In this document: in pieces, positions 28,640 through 37,993 of the stretch
Layout of the letters: every line of letters starts with the position of its first letter
Numbering within the stretch: the first letter of the stretch is position 1
Source: Nitrospinae bacterium CG11_big_fil_rev_8_21_14_0_20_45_15
GTDB taxonomy: Bacteria > Nitrospinota > Nitrospinia > Nitrospinales > VA-1
DNA: 64,000 nt
Assembly (NCBI GenBank): GCA_002787235.1
Contig: PCWG01000042.1
Coordinates: 412,957-476,956, forward strand
Reading direction: 5' to 3'
The notes under the pieces: generated by a model
Databases searched by the model: none
Told to the model about the DNA's origin: nothing
What the model saw: the letters and a program-made list of their open reading frames with translations, nothing else
Translations under genes and position numbers: made by a program

Positions 28640-29872
28640 TCAGGCGGGTTCTATTTTCAGAAACCGTTTTTTCCCAACCTTGATGAGATATTCCTTATTG
28701 CCTTCCAGTTGTAAATTGACGTCGGTGACCTTTTCTCCGTTTATGGTTACCGCACCCTGTGTGATGAGTCTGCGTGCGGCCGAAGCACTGTCTGTCAATT
28801 CATGATCTGCCAGTACGTTGCTTACGCCCCTGGATTCGGATCCCCAAGCCGGTGCCGTTGGAATGTGGTCGGGTAGATTTTTCTTCTTGAATACGTTCTC
28901 AAATTCCTCAACCGCAAGCTCTGCCTGTTCGGAATCGTGGTACTGAGTGACCAACTCCCTGGCAAGCTGAACTTTTGCATCGCGCGGATTCAACTCACCC
29001 GTCTCGGCACGTTTTTTTAAATCCTCCAGTTCTTGATTCGAAATCGAGCTGAGCAACTCAAAATAACGCCACATCAAATCATCCGGTATGGACATGATCT
29101 TACCAAACATTTCATTGGGAGGTGCCGATACACCGATGCTGTTGCCATAGCTTTTGCTCATTTTCCGCACGCCATCCACACCTTCCAGAAGGGGTAGCGT
29201 CAAAACCACTTGCGGTTCTTGCTGATCGCGCCGTTGTAGATCGCGACCTACCAGCAAATTGAACTTTTGATCGGTTCCGCCAAGCTCAATGTCTGATTTC
29301 AACGCAACGGAATCATAGCCCTGCACGAGAGGATACAACAGCTCATGGATGGATACGGGTTGTTTCGCCGCCATGCGATTATGAAAATCATCTCTTTCCA
29401 GCATGCGGGCAACGGTGTAACACCCTGCCAGATTGATCATATCCTGTGAGCTGAATTTTGCCATCCACTCGGTGTTGTAATGGACGATGGTGCGGGCCGG
29501 ATCGAGTATTTTAAAAACTTGATCCAGATACGTTTTTGCATTTTCCATGACTTCCTCAGACGTCAGACTTTTGCGCGTTTCCGAACGTCCTGTTGGATCA
29601 CCGATCATTGCTGTGAAATCACCGATCAAAAAAATGGTGTCGTGTCCCAACTCTTGGAACTGCTTCATCTTTTGCAAAAGAACGGTGTGCCCAAGATGAA
29701 GATCAGGGGCTGTCGGATCAAAGCCTGCCTTGACCCGCAAAGGCGTGCCTGTCTTAAAGGATTTTTCGAGCCGTTGAATGAGTTCTTTCTCGTCAATAAT
29801 TTCTACTGCGCCCCGGCGGATGATTTGAATTTGTTCTGCAACGGGGAGCATGTTAATTTTCTGGTTATTCAT
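28640..29872 (-). CDS. tyrS: Tyrosyl-tRNA synthetase
   Basis: A class I aminoacyl-tRNA synthetase charging tRNA-Tyr. HLGH is at 59-62 and KMSKSYGN near residue 238. The 410-residue protein ends with an S4 RNA-binding domain ([19 protein letters not shown]). The KMSKS form and overall sequence suggest the TyrZ-like clade rather than E. coli TyrS. An in-frame ATG at residue 8 could also be the start. Confidence 0.95.
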   Translation of the reverse strand: MNNQKINMLPVAEQIQIIRRGAVEIIDEKELIQRLEKSFKTGTPLRVKAGFDPTAPDLHLGHTVLLQKMKQFQELGHDTIFLIGDFTAMIGDPTGRSETRKSLTSEEVMENAKTYLDQVFKILDPARTIVHYNTEWMAKFSSQDMINLAGCYTVARMLERDDFHNRMAAKQPVSIHELLYPLVQGYDSVALKSDIELGGTDQKFNLLVGRDLQRRDQQEPQVVLTLPLLEGVDGVRKMSKSYGNSIGVSAPPNEMFGKIMSIPDDLMWRYFELLSSISNQELEDLKKRAETGELNPRDAKVQLARELVTQYHDSEQAELAVEEFENVFKKKNLPDHIPTAPAWGSESRGVSNVLADHELTDSASAARRLITQGAVTINGEKVTDVNLQLEGNKEYLIKVGKKRFLKIEPA

Positions 29873-30110
29873 GAGTTATTTTGAAATACTTTGCGAATTA
29901 ATAATTCATTGATGAAATATCTAGCCGATAGCGACAAGCTTGAAAACTAACACAGGCAGGTAATAACTTCAATGTTTAGCAGTGGTTCGAAGCGTTTGAT
30001 GAATGAATATAAAATAGCACGATCAACGGCCAGACAATATAATTAGTTTCACCTGATTTATTATGAGTCATGGGGGCAGGTTTTTTTAACGTGAGTGGGA
30101 TTGAAAAATT

Positions 30111-30473
30111 ATGAACGAATCAGTGATTCAAGAATTGAATCTCAAAAAATACAGGCAGGCCGGAATCGGATTTTTTATTCTGAATTTGATTTATTTCGGA
30201 TTGGCTGTGGCATTTTTACCCCCCATGGGATTGGGTGGGTCAATTTACATTGGATTGGCTGTTTGTATTTTATTTCTAGGTTGGATGAGTTGGTTGATTG
30301 CTGGTGGAAGAAGAAAGCTAACTTTGATTTGTGCAGTGATCTTTGCCCTCCGGTTTTTTGTGTCGGTCAGACAAATGATGGTAGGAGAAGCATTTCTGGT
30401 GGTTCCTTATTTGCTTCCCTGTCTCATACTTACCTTTTATATGCTGGGACGTGCCGTTTGGGATTGGCCGTAA
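30111..30473 (+). CDS. Small multi-pass membrane protein
   Basis: A 120-residue protein with a short basic N-terminus and about four hydrophobic segments (~16-38, 42-62, 68-84, 92-116). I do not recognise a family. GTGGGA lies about 14 nt before the ATG. A longer overlapping frame (30095-30505) looks like a shadow because its translation has no membrane periodicity. The gene stands alone between tyrS and a methyltransferase. Confidence 0.55.
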   Translation: MNESVIQELNLKKYRQAGIGFFILNLIYFGLAVAFLPPMGLGGSIYIGLAVCILFLGWMSWLIAGGRRKLTLICAVIFALRFFVSVRQMMVGEAFLVVPYLLPCLILTFYMLGRAVWDWP

Positions 30474-30501
30474 CACAGGGTGAGGCAATTTTATTAGCTA
30501 C

Positions 30502-31275
30502 CTAAAACCGTTTCCAGATTTTAGAGGCGAGGGGTCTCAGGGTATCTCGAAGTCCATATTTGTCAGCCAGCTCTTTCCCCATCTCCCAGGCCAGGCGTTT
30601 GAAACGAGCGTATCGAATCGGCAGAATTTCCCCCCTTTCCTCTAATATGAAAGTTTCTATAAAACTTTCCATTTCCGGACGTGAAACCACGATATTTTCT
30701 TCAGCAAGTAACACATCTTCCCAGTAGAGGCAGGTGTAAGCGCGCTTTTCTGTTATCCAGCGTTCTATAAAAGATGAGGGGAAATGAAATCGGCGGGAAG
30801 ACATCAAGAAATGCGGTTTGTATGTGAAACGCAATTCCTTATCCTGAGTTTGAACCAGCCAGCGATGATGAAAGTAGCCCGTCCAACTTGTTCCTTCTTC
30901 GTTGATACCGCGCGTCAGTTCCAGCAGGGGAGACGGGGTTTCAATATAACCTGCCTTTGCGACACGGGAAAGCTCTGAACATACGTGAATGGGATCGCGA
31001 ACATCTTCCAATACATGATCGCATATCGCAAAATCGAAATAATTGTCAGGGAAAGGCCAGGGCGTACGATCACAAATATCCAGCTTGATCCATTGGCCAG
31101 ATGGAAGCTCATTATTTTTAGCATAGAAACCCCATTCTTTCCGGGATTCTTCGTAGGACAAGATATCAATCACATGCGTGGCTGTGGGAAACATATGATG
31201 TGCACCACCCACATCAAGAATTTTTTTGAGCCCCTGAGTTCGACGTAAAAGCTCCTGTTCTGTTTCAGGTCGCAT
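30502..31275 (-). CDS. Class I SAM-dependent methyltransferase
   Basis: A 257-residue protein with a Methyltransf_11-type core: motif I ILDVGGAH, the acidic D/E after strand 2 in VIDI, then WIKLDICDRTPWPFPDNYFDFAICDHVLEDV for motifs II-III. The C-terminal ~110 residues are not typical of small-molecule methyltransferases. It resembles enzymes found in surface-glycan loci, but the target is unknown. It runs convergently into the small membrane-protein gene. Confidence 0.7.
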   Translation of the reverse strand: MRPETEQELLRRTQGLKKILDVGGAHHMFPTATHVIDILSYEESRKEWGFYAKNNELPSGQWIKLDICDRTPWPFPDNYFDFAICDHVLEDVRDPIHVCSELSRVAKAGYIETPSPLLELTRGINEEGTSWTGYFHHRWLVQTQDKELRFTYKPHFLMSSRRFHFPSSFIERWITEKRAYTCLYWEDVLLAEENIVVSRPEMESFIETFILEERGEILPIRYARFKRLAWEMGKELADKYGLRDTLRPLASKIWKRF

Positions 31276-31488
31276 ATGTTACTTGAGTTGTTTTGCTTTT
31301 GGAAAGTTGAGAATCAGGGAACCGTTGTGTTCGCTGGTATTTTAGCATTGAGAACGATTCTAAAACAGATTTAAATCAGGATGTCTTTTGAACGAAATTT
31401 GTAAAGCCGATTGACCTTGGCAGACTCTTGACGTATCTTGCCAATTTCAAATTTTATGTTGTAAACGATTCAACTGTATTTAAAAACC

Positions 31489-32610
31489 ATGACTGAAATC
31501 CAAAAACAATGTTTTGATGTTTTCACTCCCGCCCGAGAAGGCTTGTCTCTTCTCAGTGATAAAGGCAGGGAATATATAGGATTGGAAGGTTCAAAATATC
31601 CTGACATTGCTTACAATGTTCGCAATTTCTTCAAGTTGATGGACGGCAAACTGGGATTTCCTGACACCGCGATTGGACGGGAAGATCGTGAGAGTTTCAA
31701 CTGGCTTTTAAAATTGACCTATCCTGAAATTCTGATTGATCTTGCCGATCTGATTTACGTTCAGCACGAACGACCTGCCGTTTTTTTAAATTTCGATCAC
31801 ATTCACATGAACTTGAGAAGGGAACATCGAGACGCCGATCCTGCCTGGGCAACTGATTTGAGCGTGAAGATGGATCGGATTTTTCGTTTGTTATCAGCCC
31901 GAATCAAATACGATCCGAAACTGTTCAATGACGAAGAAATCATCCATTGTCTGAGCAGTGGTTACTGTCTGTATCTATGGCGTACTGAAAATTTCCCGTG
32001 GGAAAGTCCCGATTTGCCGACCGATGTAAAGGGTCCCGTTGTTGATATTGCCACGGGTCTGTCGGGTTACAGCATGATACATGCCTGGCCTGAAAATGGA
32101 CCGCAATTGATCCTCACGGATAAAATGCCTTTTATCATTCAAGGTTTGACTCTGTACCGGGAAAAACTGGGCAAAAAAAATATAGAAATTATCGATCAGG
32201 ATTTTCCGGGAGGGAAGAGGGAGTGGCGAGCTGAAACGGTGTTGGCGAATAAATTTCTGCATCATCTGCATCGGCCCGAACGTAAGGAAATCCTGGGGCA
32301 GATTTTTGAATGCCTCGAAGCTGGGGGAGAATTGAGCATCCTCGACACCGACCTGGAGTACCAACTTCTTTGCCAGTCCGTAAAGTACCGTGATCGACTG
32401 ATCGAAGGTTACCCGGAAACTCTGGTAGAAATTGAAAGCGGTTTTTGTCAAAACCTTGTGAATGATATGAAAGCAATTGGCTATCAAATTCTTCATTTTG
32501 ATTTTCACGAATACCATGACGAAACGGATGCCTACAGCCAAAAACCCGGCGACAACCTTGCCCTGAAGTTTTTAGGCTTCGAGATCATCGCTAAAAAGCC
32601 AACGGTCTGA
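31489..32610 (+). CDS. Methyltransferase-like protein with long N-terminal domain
   Basis: A 373-residue protein. The first ~170 residues are helical and unrecognised. Residues ~175-300 look like a class I SAM-binding fold (VDIATGLSGYSMI as motif I, LILTDKMPF after strand 2, LHHLHRPERKEIL, FECLEAGGELSILDTD). The glycine-rich loop is ATGLSG rather than the common GxGxG. Catalytic activity is therefore probable but not certain. It is not obviously related to the neighbouring methyltransferase. Confidence 0.6.
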   Translation: MTEIQKQCFDVFTPAREGLSLLSDKGREYIGLEGSKYPDIAYNVRNFFKLMDGKLGFPDTAIGREDRESFNWLLKLTYPEILIDLADLIYVQHERPAVFLNFDHIHMNLRREHRDADPAWATDLSVKMDRIFRLLSARIKYDPKLFNDEEIIHCLSSGYCLYLWRTENFPWESPDLPTDVKGPVVDIATGLSGYSMIHAWPENGPQLILTDKMPFIIQGLTLYREKLGKKNIEIIDQDFPGGKREWRAETVLANKFLHHLHRPERKEILGQIFECLEAGGELSILDTDLEYQLLCQSVKYRDRLIEGYPETLVEIESGFCQNLVNDMKAIGYQILHFDFHEYHDETDAYSQKPGDNLALKFLGFEIIAKKPTV

Positions 32611-32627
32611 ACGGTTGAAGTCCTTTT

Positions 32628-33770
32628 TCAACTGAAGTCATCAAGGATTGAAAAGAAACGTTCGATTTCATCGGATGTATTGTAGAAATGAGGAGATACG
32701 CGCACCAAGCCATTGCGTGCCGTCAAAGTGACCTTGTTTTTCTGCATATACTCGGCTAAAGCGAGAAAGTCCCCTTTGGGAGTGAATGAAATATTTCCAG
32801 AACGCTCTTCAGGCATCGTGGAACTGATGATGCTTAAATCTCGTTTTCTTAGATTTTCAATGATGAGGTCTCCCAACTTGAATATTTTCTGTTGAACATT
32901 TTCCATACCTTCTGTTTCAAATAGCGACAAGGCCGCTCCAAAAGCGTGAATACTGAGAGTATTGCAACTGCCTTCTTCAAACCGTTGTGCGTCGGGACGA
33001 AATTCGAAATTATAATCCATATAGTTGGAAGCATCGACCATGTTGTTCCAGCCAACGGTAACGGGGTAAACTTGATCTAAAACGTTTTTTGAAATGTAAA
33101 AGCCGCCCAAACCTTCGACGCTCAATAACCATTTGTGACCATCAGCGGAGAGGAAATCGATGTGGTCGCGTTTGACATCCATCGGCAAAACACCCAGACT
33201 TTGTATTGCGTCCACGCAAAATAAAATCCCGCGCTCTTTGCAAAAAGCACCGATTCGATTGAGATCATTTCGAAAACCTGAATTGCATTCGACGGAGCTG
33301 ACGGAGATCACACGAGTTCGTGAATCCGTTTGTTTGACTATATCGTCAAACAAAACGCGACCTTCTACGGCATGAACAAAACGGGTTTCAACCCCGTGTC
33401 GGCGGAGATTTTGCCAGGGATACACGTTGGCGGGGAATTCAATGTCTGGAATCACCACATTGTCTCCAGGCTTCCAGTCGAGTCCATTTGCTACAATGGC
33501 AATGCCTTCGGAGGTGTTTTTGACGAAGGCGACTTCATCCAAATCGGCATTTATCAAACGAGCAAAGCGGAGTCGGGTTTTCTCAACCTCCGCAGTCCAG
33601 TCGATATAATTTGCGGTCCCCTGTTCGCAGGCATCGTCCGCAAAATTTGTGATGGCTTGACGGACGCATTGGGGGAGGGGGGCTACCCTTGCGTGATCAA
33701 AGAATATTCGATTTTTAAGAATGGGGAAGTGCTCCTGAGCGGAGAGCAAAGACGGTGAATTTTTATCCAT
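32628..33770 (-). CDS. Class V PLP-dependent aminotransferase (cysteine desulfurase-like)
   Basis: A 380-residue fold-type I PLP enzyme. The cofactor lysine is K213 in SADGHKW, and the PLP-ring Asp/His region is CVDAIQSLGVLPMD. KNTSEGIAIVANGL near 84-97 binds the phosphate. It resembles SufS/CsdA and isopenicillin-N-epimerase-like enzymes. The persulfide cysteine loop expected for a true desulfurase near residue ~340 is not seen (the tail reads LVRVSPHFYNT), so a desulfurase role is doubtful. It ends convergently with the methyltransferase-like gene. Confidence 0.75.
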   Translation of the reverse strand: MDKNSPSLLSAQEHFPILKNRIFFDHARVAPLPQCVRQAITNFADDACEQGTANYIDWTAEVEKTRLRFARLINADLDEVAFVKNTSEGIAIVANGLDWKPGDNVVIPDIEFPANVYPWQNLRRHGVETRFVHAVEGRVLFDDIVKQTDSRTRVISVSSVECNSGFRNDLNRIGAFCKERGILFCVDAIQSLGVLPMDVKRDHIDFLSADGHKWLLSVEGLGGFYISKNVLDQVYPVTVGWNNMVDASNYMDYNFEFRPDAQRFEEGSCNTLSIHAFGAALSLFETEGMENVQQKIFKLGDLIIENLRKRDLSIISSTMPEERSGNISFTPKGDFLALAEYMQKNKVTLTARNGLVRVSPHFYNTSDEIERFFSILDDFS

Positions 33771-33818
33771 GTTTTCGTTTAGAAAATTATTCTGATTAGT
33801 AATTGTTTATTAAATAAA

Positions 33819-33839
33819 CTCTATATATCTATCATAGAG
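33819..33839 (-). terminator. Possible weak terminator after dinB
   Basis: On the minus strand, CTCTAT (33834-33839) pairs with ATAGAG (33819-33824) and is followed by a T-rich stretch, just beyond the dinB stop. The stem is AT-rich and only 6 bp. Confidence 0.3.
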
Positions 33840-33846
33840 GTCGTTG

Positions 33847-35031
33847 TCACTCGGATTGAAAGCTCCTGGCCTTTTTGATGGAACGGAAGCCGTATTTTAC
33901 ACGAATACGATCCAGACTTTTATAGAGTTGATCGTTTTTTTCAGGATTTTCCGAATCAAACAGTGATGTTTGTCGCGTTCGTTCGTGAGTCAGGTTGGAG
34001 AGACACACGCCGATGAGGCGCACATTTTTTGTGCTGGTTGCCAAGGCATTTTGAAAAAGTCCGTCCGCAATATTCAATAACATGCTGTCGTCTGTCGAGG
34101 CGGTGTCCAGGGTTTTTGAACGAGATTCCGTTTTGAAATCAGAATACCGTATTTTCACGGTAATAGATTTTGCGTAAAGATTGGATTGCCGTAACTGGTT
34201 CGTTGCTTTTTCCAACAAATGGCTGAGCAAGGAGAGTAAAAGCTGGCGATCTCTTGAATCGGTCTTTAAAGTGGTTTCGCGACTGATGGAACGGCTGTCT
34301 GATTCGTCGTGTGCGACGGGCCGGTCGCAAAGCCCGCGTGATTTCATAGCGAGGGCAGTGCCCCATTTCCCAAAAAGTTTTTCTAGTTTTTCTTGAGGCA
34401 TGCAGGCTACCTCACCGATCGTTCGTTTGCCTATCCGTAAAAGTTCTTTTTCTGCTTGCGCCCCAACACCGGGGATGCGGCGCACGGGCAATGCTTGTAA
34501 AAAACGCTGTTCTTTTCCTGGAACAATCCATAGCATTCCCGCAGGTTTGCAAAATCCAGAAGCGATCTTTGCAAGTAATTTATTGGAAGCGATTCCCGCT
34601 GATGCTGAAACACCAACGGCGTCTAATATCTCATCACGGATGTGTTGAACCATCGTAAGGGTTGGCCCGTGGAGTCTCTCGCAACCGCTGAGATCGATAT
34701 AAGCTTCATCGACTGATACGGGCTCAACAACGGGGGAGTAGCGACCCAGAATCGCGAATATACGGTGCGAAAATTCGGAATATTGTGACATTGAGCCACG
34801 GAGAAAAATTGCATTGGGGCAAAGTCGGCGGGCCTGCGCTAAAGGCATGGCAGAATGAATGCCATATTGACGCGCTTTATAAGAAGCGGCGGAAACGACT
34901 CCGCGGCCATCTGGATCGCCACCGACGACCACAGGTTTGCCTTTGAGGGAAGGATTGAGTACTTCTTCAACGGAAACGAAAAAGGCGTCCATGTCAATAT
35001 GGGCTATTATTCTTTCCGTGGTTGCGGTCAT
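33847..35031 (-). CDS. dinB: DNA polymerase IV (Y-family translesion polymerase)
   Basis: DinB bypasses DNA lesions without proofreading. Catalytic acidic residues are in HIDMDAFF (Asp13/Asp15 region) and SVDEAYIDLSG. A helix-hairpin-helix RRIPGVGAQAEKELLRIG follows the palm/fingers, then the little-finger domain. The protein has 394 residues, with a clamp-binding-like QTSLFD near the end of the little finger. It lies 84 nt downstream of lexA on the same strand, so SOS co-regulation is likely. Confidence 0.93.
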   Translation of the reverse strand: MTATTERIIAHIDMDAFFVSVEEVLNPSLKGKPVVVGGDPDGRGVVSAASYKARQYGIHSAMPLAQARRLCPNAIFLRGSMSQYSEFSHRIFAILGRYSPVVEPVSVDEAYIDLSGCERLHGPTLTMVQHIRDEILDAVGVSASAGIASNKLLAKIASGFCKPAGMLWIVPGKEQRFLQALPVRRIPGVGAQAEKELLRIGKRTIGEVACMPQEKLEKLFGKWGTALAMKSRGLCDRPVAHDESDSRSISRETTLKTDSRDRQLLLSLLSHLLEKATNQLRQSNLYAKSITVKIRYSDFKTESRSKTLDTASTDDSMLLNIADGLFQNALATSTKNVRLIGVCLSNLTHERTRQTSLFDSENPEKNDQLYKSLDRIRVKYGFRSIKKARSFQSE

Positions 35032-35115
35032 AAATTCAAAGCAGAGGGGGAATCAAAAATAAAAATTAAATGTTTCGTCCATTGGGTCTGCTCCGATATT
35101 TTCAGAGATAGAAAA

Positions 35116-35715
35116 CTAAAATTTGCGTAGGACCCCGATCACGACGCCCTGGATTTTAAAGTCACCTTCTTTGAGAATAAGTGCTTGCATGGTTGTATTG
35201 GCGGGTTGGAGTCGCACATGGTCTTTTTCGCGATAAAATCGTTTCAGCGTTGCACGTTCGTTATCCAATAGTGCCACCACAGTTTCTCCATTATTGGCAC
35301 TGCTTCTTTGCTCGACAATCACAAAATCCCCATCTTTGATATGGTCTTCTATCATGGAATCGCCTTTCACTTTCAGGACATAAACGTCCTTATCCATGGG
35401 ATCAGGGAAAAGCGATGTGACCTCTCTATTTTCTAAAACCTCGATGGGTTTACCGGCGGCTATATACCCCAGGAAAGGGTATTCATTAGAGGAATTTTCA
35501 TTTTCCTCTGATGCAATTTCTATGGACCGACTCAAATTATCCTGTTTGCGAATGAGTCCCTTTTCTTGCAGATGGGACAAATGTTTGTGGATGGTTGCAG
35601 GAGAATTCAATCCGAAGTGTTTACCAATTTCGGCAATGCTTGGAGCGTAACCATTTTTTTGGATCTGTTGCTTTAGAAAATCAAAAATTTCCTTTTGACG
35701 CCTGGTCAAGTGCAT
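35116..35715 (-). CDS. lexA: LexA repressor
   Basis: LexA represses SOS genes and self-cleaves on RecA stimulation. The 199 residues have an N-terminal winged helix (RQKEIFDFLKQQI...PSIAEIGKHFGL). The cleavage site is A87-G88. The catalytic dyad is S120 (KGDSM) and K158 (ATLKRF). A GGAGG precedes the ATG. dinB follows on the same strand. The promoter region carries a direct repeat in the core promoter (see separate entries). Confidence 0.95.
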   Translation of the reverse strand: MHLTRRQKEIFDFLKQQIQKNGYAPSIAEIGKHFGLNSPATIHKHLSHLQEKGLIRKQDNLSRSIEIASEENENSSNEYPFLGYIAAGKPIEVLENREVTSLFPDPMDKDVYVLKVKGDSMIEDHIKDGDFVIVEQRSSANNGETVVALLDNERATLKRFYREKDHVRLQPANTTMQALILKEGDFKIQGVVIGVLRKF

Positions 35716-35754
35716 GTCATTGCCTCCAGTTTCATACAGCCATAGGTAAATTGC

Positions 35755-35783
35755 ATTGTAGGCGAATAAATAGCGAAAGTAAA
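35755..35783 (-). promoter_or_regulatory. lexA promoter
   Basis: On the minus strand, TTTACT (35778-35783) and TACAAT (35755-35760) are separated by exactly 17 nt, with 4/6 and 5/6 matches to consensus, and lie about 40 nt upstream of the lexA ATG. Confidence 0.55.
35762..35777. promoter_or_regulatory. Direct repeat inside the lexA promoter spacer (candidate LexA operator)
   Basis: GCGAA-N6-GCGAA (TTCGC-N6-TTCGC on the lexA strand) fills the -35/-10 spacer. Alphaproteobacterial LexA uses a direct repeat (GTTC-N7-GTTC), so a direct-repeat operator is precedented, but this sequence is not a known SOS box. Neither the E. coli nor the Bacillus box was found here. Confidence 0.35.
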
Positions 35784-35972
35784 GCGCGTTTCTGACCTTA
35801 TATAAAAAACGAGTCTTTTGTTCTTGTATGCATTTGTGAGCAGAAAAGAGGGGCAGAGCGAGAGCCTAGAGGAAAAATGTAGAAGTCTTAAAGGTTTTTA
35901 GCTTTTAGGACGATAAGTCAGGCAACAGTCAGGTGAGAAAATATTGTCAGCCCTAATCCTGGAGTTGCCAAA

Positions 35973-36119
35973 ATGAAAGAAAAAATGGTTATGAGTCAAT
36001 CAATGAAACCGATCATGGACAATGAAGTGCCCTCAGAAGCTCCATTCTTCCTCAAAGCTATTCTAGCGGCTATCAGTGGGGTGTCACTCCCGGCGATGAT
36101 CATCTATTTGTTGATGTAA
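35973..36119 (+). CDS. 48-residue single-pass membrane peptide
   Basis: A short ORF encoding a protein with a polar N-terminal half (MKEKMVMSQS...) and one C-terminal hydrophobic helix (about residues 24-48: FFLKAILAAISG...AMIIYLLM). TGGAG sits 8 nt before the ATG at 35973. It lies in the lexA-dnaJ gap, transcribed toward the convergent dnaJ end. The topology is like small inner-membrane subunits of cytochrome oxidases or regulators, but I recognise no family. Confidence 0.6.
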   Translation: MKEKMVMSQSMKPIMDNEVPSEAPFFLKAILAAISGVSLPAMIIYLLM

Positions 36120-36145
36120 ACATTCCTCTGTTTTCAAAATTTTAC

Positions 36146-36161
36146 ATCCACATTAGTGGAT
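36146..36161 (-). terminator. Possible terminator at the end of dnaJ
   Basis: ATCCAC/GTGGAT forms a 6-bp stem with a 4-nt loop across the dnaJ stop codon. The minus strand continues GTAAAATTTTG. Weak tail, so only suggestive. Confidence 0.3.
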
Positions 36162-37238
36162 CAGACGTTGGAAAAAACCCTTGAGAGGTTCCTTTACAGG
36201 GTTCCCGTCAATTTCAGCAAGTTCATGAAGTAGTTCTTTTTGACGTTTGTTGAGTTTCTTTGGAGTTTCAACAATCAGTTGGATGATTTGATCCCCTCTA
36301 CCGTATCCCCTTACATTTTGAATTCCAGCCCCAGCGATTCGATGAGTTTCACCCGATTGTGTGCCAGCCGGAATGCTTATGACTTTTGTCTGATCATCGA
36401 TCGTTGGCACTTCTATTTCGGCACCGAGAGCGGCCTGTGAAAAGGTGATATTGAGCCTGCTGTAAACGTCGTAACCATCGCGCTGAAAATATTCATGCGG
36501 ACTGACGTGAACAAATACATACAGGTCTCCAGGAGGCAGTCCGTGCGGACCTTTTTCGCCTTCCCCACGCAGACGCAGACGGGAACCATCGTCGACACCA
36601 GCAGGAATGTTTACGTTGACCTTCTTTTTCTGAAGGACGCGACCTTCTCCTCTGCATGGTTTGCAAGGATCCGTGATGATTTGACCGGCACCGTGGCATT
36701 TGGGGCAGGGGGTACTCATTTGAAAAAAACCTTGCGAACGAATCACTTGCCCCGTACCCCGGCAAGTATGGCAAACGTTTGGGGACGTACCCTCCTTGGC
36801 ACCACTGCCTGAACATTTTTTGCAATCTTCATATTTGCTGATTTCTACATCTTTGTGAATTCCAAAAGCAGCGTCGAGAAAGGAGATACTCACGTCGAGT
36901 CGCAGATCGTTTCCGGTTCTTTGGCGACCGCCGCCACCAAAAAAATCACCAAAAATATCGCCAAAAGCAGAAGAGATGTCATCAAATCCTTGAAATCCGT
37001 TGAAGCCCTGACCTTTGAGTCCTTCATGACCAAATTGATCGTAAACCTGTTTTTTCTTGGGATCTTTGAGGACATCATAAGCTTCGGAAGCTTCTTTGAA
37101 TTTTTCTTCAGCGGTATGATCTCCTGGATTTTTATCAGGATGATGCTGCATGGCCAACTTGCGATACGCCTTTTTAAGCTCGGCTTCAGATGCCGACCGG
37201 CTGACACCTAGTACTTCGTAATAATCTCTCTTCGCCAT
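36153..37238 (-). CDS. dnaJ: Chaperone protein DnaJ (type I Hsp40)
   Basis: Co-chaperone that stimulates DnaK ATPase and delivers clients. The 361 residues contain a J-domain with HPD at 33-35, a G/F-rich linker ([16 protein letters not shown]), four CxxCxGxG-type zinc repeats ([32 protein letters not shown]) and the C-terminal substrate domains. It is the last gene of dnaK-grpE-dnaJ, 52 nt after grpE. Confidence 0.96.
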   Translation of the reverse strand: MAKRDYYEVLGVSRSASEAELKKAYRKLAMQHHPDKNPGDHTAEEKFKEASEAYDVLKDPKKKQVYDQFGHEGLKGQGFNGFQGFDDISSAFGDIFGDFFGGGGRQRTGNDLRLDVSISFLDAAFGIHKDVEISKYEDCKKCSGSGAKEGTSPNVCHTCRGTGQVIRSQGFFQMSTPCPKCHGAGQIITDPCKPCRGEGRVLQKKKVNVNIPAGVDDGSRLRLRGEGEKGPHGLPPGDLYVFVHVSPHEYFQRDGYDVYSRLNITFSQAALGAEIEVPTIDDQTKVISIPAGTQSGETHRIAGAGIQNVRGYGRGDQIIQLIVETPKKLNKRQKELLHELAEIDGNPVKEPLKGFFQRLIH

Positions 37239-37290
37239 TATCTTCTTTCGTTCAAAGTAGTTGAATTTTAGGGCCGCAGAGGGGCGTGAA

Positions 37291-37908
37291 TTAATTTTTT
37301 AAAGTGGCAATTTTTACTCGAGAGGCTTTGATCAATTTATCTTTGAACATATAGCCGGGTTCGAGTTCCTGTAAAATATCGTTGTGTTTCTCAGGATCGC
37401 TGGTTTCTTCTGTGAGCAATGCTTCGTCTATTTTGGGATCGAATTTTCTGCCAACCGTTGATATAACGGTGATCTGATTGTCTTCCAACTCACGCATGAA
37501 CTGACGTGTTACCATATCGATCCCTTTTTTCAGACTATCGAAGTCCTTGCTGGCAGTTGCTGAAGCTTCAGCACGCTTTAGATTATCGAGTATGGGAAGC
37601 AATCTCGAAAATAAATTTGCCTTAAACTGATCGAGGCGGGTTTCATTTTCTTTTTGCAGGCGAATTCTGAATTCATCGTTCTCGGCATTTTTCTCTTTGT
37701 AAGCGGCGATGTATTCTTTTAGTTTTTTATCTTTATTTTCGGCTTCCTGTTTTAGTTTTTCAACATAGGAAGGAAATCTTTCGTCGAGTGCTGAAGGGTC
37801 GGTAGTGGCACCCGTGTCTTCTTCAAGCATGGAGCTTCGTTTATCGACAATCGTTATTTTGGGTTTTTCACCCTTTTCAGTCTCAGCTTGCTTGCTCTTC
37901 TTGTCCAT
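37291..37908 (-). CDS. grpE: GrpE nucleotide exchange factor
   Basis: GrpE releases ADP from DnaK. The 205-residue protein has an N-terminal charged tail, a long coiled-coil helix (~45-110) and a C-terminal beta domain starting near residue 150 ([21 protein letters not shown], ending [19 protein letters not shown]). It lies between dnaK (85 nt upstream) and dnaJ (52 nt downstream). A hairpin occupies the dnaK-grpE gap. Confidence 0.93.
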   Translation of the reverse strand: MDKKSKQAETEKGEKPKITIVDKRSSMLEEDTGATTDPSALDERFPSYVEKLKQEAENKDKKLKEYIAAYKEKNAENDEFRIRLQKENETRLDQFKANLFSRLLPILDNLKRAEASATASKDFDSLKKGIDMVTRQFMRELEDNQITVISTVGRKFDPKIDEALLTEETSDPEKHNDILQELEPGYMFKDKLIKASRVKIATLKN

Positions 37909-37939
37909 TTTATTCTGGCTTCCGTTAAATGTAAAGACA

Positions 37940-37972
37940 AGCCGCTTTCCCCTATATCAGGGAAAAGCGGCT
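37940..37972 (-). terminator. Hairpin in the dnaK-grpE intercistronic gap
   Basis: A GC-rich stem (37940-37951 with 37960-37972, one bulge) with an 8-nt loop lies just after the dnaK stop. On the minus strand it is followed by TTGTCTTTACATTT, a broken T-run. It could partly terminate or protect the dnaK transcript, giving more DnaK than GrpE/DnaJ. Confidence 0.5.
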
Positions 37973-37993
37973 GATTTGAATCAAAAAAAACAA

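Noticed and set aside
30095-30505. A 136-residue plus-strand ORF overlapping the small membrane protein
   Set aside because: The other frame has clear hydrophobic segments and an ATG spaced from a ribosome site; this one has no domain and extends past the natural stop.
32614-32632. GTTGAA/TTCAAC stem between convergent methyltransferase and aminotransferase genes
   Set aside because: Six base pairs overlapping the aminotransferase end, without a usable T-run; too little support to list.
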